DNA from: Mallotus nudiflorus | Taxonomy: Eukaryota; Streptophyta; Magnoliopsida; Malpighiales; Euphorbiaceae | DNA length: 64,000 bases | NCBI GenBank assembly: GCA_947683625.1 | Contig: CANTUR010000009.1 | Span: 6,523,501-6,587,500 of the forward strand | Reading direction: 5' to 3' | Shown: positions 57,076 to 64,000 of the stretch, in pieces | How positions within the stretch are numbered: the first letter of the stretch is position 1 | Layout: every line of letters starts with the position of its first letter | Translations under genes and position numbers: made by a program | The notes under the pieces: generated by a model | Databases searched by the model: none | What the model saw: only the letters and a program-made list of their open reading frames with translations | What the model was told of the DNA's origin: nothing

Positions 57076-58010
57076 TGAATCATTTAATTTAGACACAAAT
57101 GATAATCCTAAAAATATATTGCTTACTTTTGGTCTAACTCATGATGAGAGAGAAAAATAAAAGAAATTCTAACAAAATGACAAGAAGTTTTTGCTTGGGT
57201 TATAAGGAGATGCTCGAAATTGACAGGGAAATCTTAAAACACAGGATCGCCACATACCCTTACATTGCGCTAATAAAGTAGAAGTAAAGAAGGTTGGGAC
57301 CAAAATGGGCTCTCTTAGTTAAAGAAATAGTTAAAAAGTAGTGAAGGGCAAAGTTCCTAGAAGTAGTGGAAGATACCCAATGGTTGGCAAACATAGTCCT
57401 GATTCCTAAAAAAGATAGAAGGGTTAGAGTATATGTGGATTATTGAGATCTAAATAAGGCTTACCTTAAAGATGATTTCCTATTACCACATATCAATAAA
57501 CTAATCAATAGCATGGCTTCCAATACAATGTGTTCTTTCATTAATGGATTTTCAGGGTACAATCAGATTATAATGGTAGTGATGGATAAGTTGAAGACAT
57601 CATTCACCATTGAGTGGGGCAAATATTGTTACCGGGTGATGCCTTTTGGATTGAAAAATATAGGAGCCACTTATCAGAGGATGATAACTACTTTGTTTCA
57701 TGACATGATCCACAAGGAAGTTGAAGTGTACATGGATGATATAATAATGAAATTTGTAACTAGTGAAGGACATTTCAAAGCTCTAGATAAGTTTTTAGCA
57801 AGAGTATACAAGTACAATCTCAGACTGAATTCGAAGAAGTGTGTTTTTGGGGTTACATATGGGAAACTACTAGGACACATTGTCGGTTAGAGGGGATAGA
57901 GGTGGATCTAGATAAGGTTAAGGCAATAAGAGATATGCTTGCACTAAAGAATGAAAAGAAGTTTGAGGGTTCCTAGGGTGCTTACAATATATCAGTAGGT
58001 TCACAACCAA
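57076..58010 (+). pseudogene. Tat-type reverse transcriptase remnant (element D)
   Basis: Across three frames: EVFAW, KFLEVVEDTQWLANIVLIPK, RVRVYVDY-DLNKAY, PHINKLINSMAS, then an open frame 57513-57890 with FINGFSGYNQIIM, KTSFTIEWGKYCYRVMPFGL and EVEVYMDDIIMKF (catalytic YMDD), ending LRLNSKKCVFGV and KLLGHIVG. All seven RT blocks are visible. Stops at block joints make it dead. This RT would copy element RNA primed from the PBS at 53178. Confidence 0.87.
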
Positions 58011-58450
58011 GTTAACAACTGTCTACAACCTAATTTTTAAGCTTATAAACAAAAATCAACTTGTGATATGGGATGAGAAATGTCAATAGGCTTTTGAGTC
58101 TATTAAGAATTATCTAATGAGCCCCCTGTTTTACAATTGCCAAGGCTAGGTAAAACCTTAATCCTATATCTGGCAATTGAGAAGGACACAGTAGGGGCAA
58201 TGTTGGCATAGGAAGATGAAGGGAAGGTAGAGTACATCGTGTATTACTTAAGTAAAAAGCTTTTGTCATATAAAACCAACTACAGCCTCATGAAAAAGAC
58301 ATGACTAACAGTGATTTAGGTAATGAAAAAAATTTGATACTACTTTTAGTCTTACAAAGTGTAGGAAGTTTCCAAATAGACCCCCTCAGATATGTCCAAT
58401 AGACTCCATCCCTTATAAGAAAGTTGGCTATATGGTTCATTCTATTCATA
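58011..58450 (+). pseudogene. RT-linked RNase H remnant (element D)
   Basis: Fragments in several frames: AFESIKNYLMSP, LYLAIEKDTVGAMLA, EYIVYYLSKKLLSYKTNYS and VMKKIxYYF, corresponding to the first RNase H of element A (452-620). Many stops. It degrades RNA in RNA-DNA hybrids in active elements. Confidence 0.7.
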
Positions 58451-58990
58451 AAATTTAACATAGACTATGTGAATAAGAAAACAGTGAAAGGGAGAGTAGT
58501 AGCAGATTTCCTAGCACAAAACCCAATGGATAATGAACAAGAATGGGAATTGGAGTTTCTTAACAAGCACTTGGGGGCAATAGAGATACAAAGCTGGGAA
58601 ATGTACTTTGATGGAGCTGTCAATAGCAAGGGAGCCAGAATAGGCATGATCCTAATTACAATAGAAGGATAAGTGATCCCAATGGAAACAAGATTCAGAT
58701 TTGAGGTGACTAATAATCAAATAGAATATAAACCTTGCATTTTTGGTCTAGAGGTGTTGTGTAGTGTAGGACCAGAGAATGTTACCATGTATGGGGATTC
58801 CATGTTAGTCATAAAACAAGCTATTAAGGAGTGGGAGATAAAGGAAGATAGATTGCAACCATACTAGGAATATTTGGCTACTATTTTGTGCTCATTTACT
58901 TAGTGTAAGTTTGTTCACCTACTGAGAGAAGGAAACAAGATAGTAGATGCCTTAGCTACACTAGCCTCTATGTGGGAAAGTGGGAAATAG
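58451..58990 (+). pseudogene. Second RNase H domain (element D)
   Basis: Two nearly continuous open pieces (58424-58672 and 58673-58867) give GRVVADFLAQNP, WEMYFDGAVNSKGARIGM (first Asp), EVTNNQIEYKPCIFGLEVL (Glu), VTMYGDSMLVIKQAI (Asp of GDS) and KIVDALATLAS (last Asp). All four catalytic residues are kept. Better preserved than the copy in element A. Confidence 0.82.
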
Positions 58991-59029
58991 GTAGAGGCCA
59001 AACCTTTAATCTTGACAAAATCTTGAGGC

Positions 59030-60325
59030 CCTTGATATAAGGAGGTAAGGGTAACATCAGTCAACATTGCTGAGAAGCCTTGGTTTTATGACTTACAAAA
59101 ATATTTAAAAACTGGATAATTTCCAGAGCATGTTGATAAAAAAGAGATGACATCCTTGCAAATGTTATCATGACAATTCATTAGTCATAATGGGATGCTA
59201 TACAAAAGAATGCCGATTGGGGTACACCTTATATGTGCCAATAAAGATGAATCCCAAAAGCTCATAGAAGCAATTCATGAAGGAGTATGTGGGCCTCACA
59301 TGAATGAGATAGTTTTGTTAAAGAAGATAGTTTGTTAGGGTTATTTCTGGCTCACTATGGAAGAAGATTGTGTTAAATTTGTGAAGAAATGTCATAACTG
59401 CCAAACTTATGATGACGTTAGCCATTTACTATCTATGAAACTTCAAGGAATGACTTCTCCTTGGCTGTTTGCCATATAGGGGATTGACATCATAGGAGAA
59501 ATAAGGTTAACAACATCTAATGGATACCGGTACATTATTGTGGCCATTGATTACTTCTCCAAGTGGATTGAAGTCGAGTCTTACGTCATTGTGGGATCAA
59601 AATAAATGTTGAGGTTCATTGAAAAGAACATAATTTGTAAATATGATTTTCCACACCACATGGTTATTGATAATAGGGTTCTATTTTGAGTAGAAATGGC
59701 TATGCTATTGAAAGACTATAAGATCGAGCACCACAGATCATCTCCATATAGGTCATAAGTGAATGGGGCAGTAGAAGCTACCAATATGAATGTAAAGAAG
59801 ATCATAGCCAAAATGTTGGAGAATTATCAAGATTGGGTAGAATACTTATAGTTTGCATTGTGGGGATACCGAACTACTGCTAGAATCTAGACAGGGGTTA
59901 CCCCATACTCCTTGGTATACGGATACAAAGTGGTTTTACCAGTAGAGGTTGTGATAAAATCATTGAGAGTCCTGTTAGAATCCAAACTCCTTGAGTACCA
60001 TTGGGTGGAGAGTCGATTAGCTCAACTAACACTATTGGATGAAAGGAGAATGAAACCTATGTATCACTCCCAGTTGTATTAAAAAAGAATTGCTCAATCT
60101 TACAATAAGAAGATTAATCCAAGGAAAATTAGAGAAGAGAATTTGATGCTGGAGCTTACAAGGTCAATCATGATTGACCCTCGAGGGAAATTCAAGCCTA
60201 ATTAGGAAGGACTGTATCTAGTAAAGAAATAATTTTTGAAAGGTGCAACCATTTTGTCTGATATGGAAGGAAATGAGTTCAAAGAGCCCATCAACCTGGA
60301 CAAGCTCAAGAAATACTTTTTGTAA
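59030..60325 (+). pseudogene. Integrase remnant (element D)
   Basis: HHCC domain: AIHEGVCGPHMNEIVLLKK then DCVKFVKKCHNCQTY. Core: GIDIIGEIRLTTSNGYRYI (Asp1), VIDNRVLF (Asp2), SSPYRSxVNGAVEATNMNVK (Glu kept). C-terminal part: PVEVVIKSLRVLLESKL, then PINLDKLKKYFL and a stop at 60323-60325. At least eight stops interrupt it. Order and content mirror element A (1251-2530). Confidence 0.85.
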
Positions 60326-60959
60326 AAGGTCTCGCTAGGGAGAAAACCTCAAAAAAGAGGTTATTTAGGCAAAATTTAGAGATTGGAGTAAAAAAATAAA
60401 AAAAAGGTTCTGCTGGGTTGAAAATCTTAAAAGGAGACAATCTAAACAAAAATTAGGGGCATGCAAAAAGAGAGAGAGGGGTGCAAAATGGTTAATTGGA
60501 AAACTTACATGGGCAAGCCAATTAACAATATAAGATGTATCAGAAGTAAAATGTATATACGTATTGTGCTTGAATTAAAAAAAATAGACTGCTTCAATTA
60601 CTATTAAACATTGTATAAAATGTTTATTACTAACTCTTTAACTAAAAGGGGAAAGTACATTTAACGAAAGAGGAAGACAATGACTCAATTGCATAAAATA
60701 ACTTGGTCTTATTTTCTTTTGTTGACTACGCTAGGCACTCAGTATTTATAATTATGTTATTCTTTTATTTCTAATAAACTCATCTCTTTCTGTCTACTGT
60801 AAATAAACCCATGCTTTATAATGATCATTAGTGGTCTGATCTCTGTTGTTGTCTAGATTTCTCTTAATTGTCATGCAAGGCCAAGTTACCACTAAATGAT
60901 TTAAGAAGTTTTGAGAAAGGGGCCTTGGTTCAAACTAATGAAATAACTCCATGATTAGT
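60326..60959 (+). other. Element D spacer after pol
   Basis: It begins with purine-rich repeated words (GGGAGAAAACCTCAAAAAAG, CTGGGTTGAAAATCTTAAAA, 60340-60460) related to those at 2.9-3.0 kb in element A. No gene is seen. It leads to the 3' end of an antisense gene remnant. Confidence 0.55.
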
Positions 60960-61960
60960 TGCTTATAACTATATTGACAGTAGAGATGGGCTAGGTTGTA
61001 AAAGGTGGCAAGATGAAGAACAGTGATTGGAACACAATGTGTATAGGATCAGATAGTCACATGCTGCAATCTCTACCGAGGACACATCCAGTGGATCAGA
61101 GTGTCAGGGAATGTTGATAGCTAACCATGGACATCCGTTGGTATGGGATGTAACTTCCTAGTCCATAATGTTTAGCCTTGTAAGGCTTAACGTCCTGAGG
61201 AGGTTCAAGCAAACCCAATTCCTCATAAAGCCACATCTGTAAGAAATCTAATGGTTAGGTACAAACGATAGAATAATAAGAGAATTAGGAATCAACAATG
61301 AGTGAGCTTACCTCTAACAGAAATGGACTTCCAAAAAATCATCTCATTTCTCTAAAGTTGTCTAGTCCAATGATTGTTTTTACTAGAATGAGGGAGAAGG
61401 GGTTAGACCTTAGCTTCACTTAATCAAGAACTGAAAGGATCTTCGAATCACAGTTCCAAGAAGAAGAAATAAGTAGAAACTAGGCATACAAGTAGAAAGC
61501 CATCATTTGAGGCCAGTAAGTTTCTTTTTTGCATACACCTACAATGATCTTATGAAAGGCTTCCAACATGATTTTTGAACTGAGAATATAGTGAGAAGAA
61601 GATTGAGGTGGGAGATTGAACATCTACGCCATCTTATATTGAATGGAGTGAAGGCTAGGGTTTTCAAAATCAGGAAATACAAATTAACAATTGGAATCCA
61701 TGTGACAGCTAAGAATCGCTTAAAACTCTTCTAGCAGGGGGCATTTCTCTACTGTACTGAATCAGAAAACATGCTTTTAAGAATCCTAAAATTGAGCCAT
61801 GATATGAAGGAAGGAGAAATTAATTCTCCTAGTGTACAATTATTTGAAGACTAAGAGTTGAAAAGGCTTCAATCTAGCCCAAGACCCATTATCTAAGCTC
61901 TTCAAGATTGGTTGTAGCAATTTAAGGCTTCATTTAATCATGATTTAAATTTTGGGTGTG
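60960..61960 (-). pseudogene. Antisense DUF7745-like gene remnant inside element D
   Basis: On the minus strand, in order: MFNLPPQSSSHYIL preceded by a VEKCPLLEEF segment (family usual: VELVPTLEEY; about 61650-61780); MMAFYLYA (61500-61560); VKLRSNPFSLILVKTIIGLD, NFREMR and FFGSPFLLE (61310-61430), then a GTAAGC donor; and after an acceptor TTCTTACAG an exon starting MWLYEELGLLEPPQDVKPYK (about 61130-61240). This matches my recollection of the DUF7745 family (NPxxAILAETxxxLD, FxGSxxLLQxWLxE...GLL). Stops and shifts occur throughout. It is antisense to pol, downstream of it, with its own promoter-like region at 62.03-62.16 kb. Function unknown. Confidence 0.55.
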
Positions 61961-62160
61961 TTTAGAAATGGGAATTAAGAGTGAGGGATGAGGGTGTTTT
62001 AAGAATAAGGTTTGAGTAAGAGAGTTTGAGCTTTTAAAGGGGAAGATTGTCCTACAATGAGGCAATTGCCTCATCACTGAGGCATCACCTCATTACCAAG
62101 AGGTGATTGCCTCTTCACCATAGAGCCATAAGGTGATCACCTCTTCAGCAGTGTTAGTGG
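61961..62160 (-). promoter_or_regulatory. Word cluster and TATA box upstream of the antisense DUF7745-like gene
   Basis: GAGGCAATTGCCTC, GAGGCATCACCTC, GAGGTGATTGCCTC and AAGGTGATCACCTC (62057-62150), all near-palindromic, lie upstream (minus-strand sense) of a CCTTTAAAAG box (62031-62040). The vocabulary equals that of the two clusters in LTR D (51.4 and 52.2 kb). Promoter function is inferred. Confidence 0.5.
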
Positions 62161-62381
62161 CAATTTTTCAATAAGTTGTGTAGTCTCAGCGAATGTAAAT
62201 TGGGATGTGACAAGGCAAACACACATGTATATAATCATTAGGACTAAATTACATGAAAAAGAACATATTTATTTAAAATAAGAACTGAAATTTCATAAAT
62301 AGTTCATCCAAAAAAAAGCATATGTGTCCACATCCAGATCAAATGAATAAACAAAAGAGGCAATTCATAGGCCCTAGTCTA
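62161..62381. other. Short spacer between the two antisense genes of element D
   Basis: No gene. It contains the likely 3' end of the PMD gene transcript and the upstream end of the DUF7745-like promoter. Confidence 0.4.
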
Positions 62382-64000
62382 TCAGGTGTCCGACTCAGTG
62401 CCTTGAGGATCATCCCCACCTCCAACACCACCATCACTTCCGTCCTCATTGCCATCATCCTCGTTAATCTAGAATACATTGATCTGGCACTCAAGACTGG
62501 TGATCCTCACCCTGCTGGCCTTGTCATGGTCCTGTTCAAGCAAATTACAAGTTAGTAAACCATGCAAGCATGCATACATTTAGGGAATAAAAAGATTCTT
62601 ACCCTCCAGTACTGAGTGACCTCCAACATATAGTCCCTCTATGCCTCTATCATGCGATACATATATAGGCCTTGCTCCAGAGAAATCTGTGTTGTTAAAT
62701 GAATGATGAGAACTAAAAAAATGAGTTAAGAATAATAGTGAAAATAGGTCAGGAATGAACTCAAATGAGTAGCACCACTAGGGATGCATGTAGGTGTTAG
62801 GTCCTTGTCTAGAGTCAAAAACTAATGGAACAACTCTCTAGGAGGGACCCAACATCAAGCCAAGTGGTTAGGGACATGAATGAAGTTACCAGGAGTGAAC
62901 TGAGAATTGGAAGTGGTAGGTGGCCTCTCCGGCTCAGTGGCTGCTGAGGTCTCCTCCCTACTCAGATCCAGATGGTCCCTTAGGGGCTCCCTCTCATACA
63001 CTCGAGATCTAGCCTAAGGTGTAGGCCTAGCAGGTGTAGCCTAAAAGTAGGGGAAGACATCATATAAGAATGTAGCTAATTATAAAAGTAAGAGAAAAGG
63101 CAGTAGAGATATACCTTAGAGGTAGAAGCCGCATGAAAAGGGACTGTCAGTAGAAGATGAGCTCGAATGTACTCTATAAATTGGCTCTTTACTCAAATTT
63201 GTGATCCACAACTAGTGAACTCATGACAGCCCAAGCAAAGTCGTCACCCTCCAACTCGTGCATCCAAAGCATATTGTTAAGAAGAGACTTAGGAACTCAT
63301 CTCGCTCTAACACCTTTGTACCATTTCAAGACCTACTCATCGAGATACCAAGTCCTATATCCTAGCTCATATAAAAGTGCTCTCCTTTGAGCTAAGGGCC
63401 TAGAATGAGTCATCTTGATATTCCTCATATCCTCGGGCCCCCACAAGTCATTTTGGATCTATAAAGGAGAAAAGCATTAGCAAGTAAGTGAATTAAGTTT
63501 GTATAGATTACTAATAAATGAAAGCATGTTTTATAGGTACCACATCATGTGTTAGAGAGTTTAGGTGCTGCCTGTGGATGTGCACCTGAGTAAGATGCCT
63601 CTTCAGGACACGACTAGCACCCAACTTACTAATGGCTGGGAGGTGGTCTCAAACTCACTACACACCTACGAGTAGCTACAGCTCTAGTTCCAAAGCCCAA
63701 ACCTATCAAGGAAATTGGTTAGTTAGTGTTAATAAGTGAGGATTAGAATAATTCAAGAAAAGAGAGGGTCATGACTTACTAGAATAATATGCCAAAAGTC
63801 GCAAAACCTCTTGGCCCCTCAGACCACCTCGTCCATGCTCCGATACAAGTATGCGAGAGCACAGCTACCCCAGTAAAAAGTAGATGCATAATCTAGATCT
63901 CAGAGAGGTAGTAGAAACATCAAGTTTATAGAGCTGGCGGTGTTGACGAAGAAAGTAGTGCTAAGCAAGTATAGCAAGAAGGCCTGCACCACCTAATTAA
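62382..64000 (-). pseudogene. Antisense plant mobile domain (PMD) gene remnant of element D, cut by the window end
   Basis: On the minus strand, from the window end: VVQAFLLYLLSTTFFVNTAS, SINLMFLLPL, DLDYASTFYWGSCALAYLYR and SMDEVV (63790-64000), a near-textbook PMD segment (ARxYLLxLLGxxLF...LPxLxDLDxxxxYxWGxAxLAxLYRxL). Then come further exon-like blocks at 63700-63550, 63455-63300 (HSRPLAQRRALLYELGYRTW, YLDE-VLKWYKG) and 62.9-62.6 kb. The acidic tail EDDGNEDGSDGGVGGGDDPQ ends in a stop at 62382-62384. Donor-like GTAAG sites (for example 62600 and 63780) support introns. A few in-frame stops are present. It lies downstream of pol in opposite orientation, like the PMD gene of element A. The N-terminus is beyond 64000. 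Confidence 0.82.

Overview
This window is nuclear DNA from a flowering plant, most likely a eudicot; I cannot name the species. It is AT-rich and full of microsatellites. Most of it is old, nested, decayed transposable elements of plant-specific types: Tat-type and Athila-like Ty3/gypsy, Ty1/copia, a TRIM, CACTA and other TIR elements. Only one gene looks intact, a cucumisin-like subtilase at 17.0-20.1 kb.

Layout. Positions 1-9.2 kb (+) hold the 3' part of a Tat-type element (element A): the end of RT, two RNase H domains and integrase. A spliced plant-mobile-domain (PMD) gene remnant then lies antisense to pol. After it come a 39/43-bp minisatellite, an LTR and, unexpectedly, a primer-binding site. 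Positions 9.2-11.8 kb carry the 3' end and LTR of an Athila-like element, followed by a copia gag scrap (-) and a 3.1-kb Tat-like LTR swollen by a T-rich repeat of about 100 bp. A 605-bp TRIM lies about 0.3 kb upstream of the protease gene, which has ten exons, encodes 731 residues and uses a GC-AG first intron.

Positions 20.85-23.3 kb form a TIR-bounded, internally duplicated AT-rich element. Positions 23.33-38.02 kb form one 14.7-kb CACTA transposon (TSD AAA). Inside it sit a minus-strand solo LTR (TSD GTTCC), a plus-strand solo LTR nested in that one (TSD TAAAC), a third related LTR, and small exon-like gene fragments. One of these exons is split by the solo LTR. Positions 38.5-40.1 kb hold a second region rich in GCCAC/GTGGC palindromes, and 40.4-41.6 kb an LTR (-).

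Positions 41.9-46.6 kb (-) are a decayed copia element (gag, protease, integrase, RT, RNase H). It abuts the gag, leader, PBS and LTR end of a Tat-type element on the minus strand (element C, 46.6-49.4 kb). Positions 50.7-64 kb (+) hold the most complete Tat-type element (D): LTR, PBS, gag, protease, RT, dual RNase H and integrase. Downstream of pol it has two antisense spliced gene remnants, one DUF7745-like (60.96-61.96 kb) and one PMD (62.38 kb to the window end).

How it fits together. The most interesting theme is that these Tat-type elements carry antisense, intron-containing genes between pol and the 3' LTR. In both A and D the 5' region of an antisense gene contains a cluster of short palindromic words. 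The same element's own LTR carries words of the same kind, but the words differ completely between A and D. This suggests paired cis-regulatory modules. All calls come from reading the sequence; no database search was possible.
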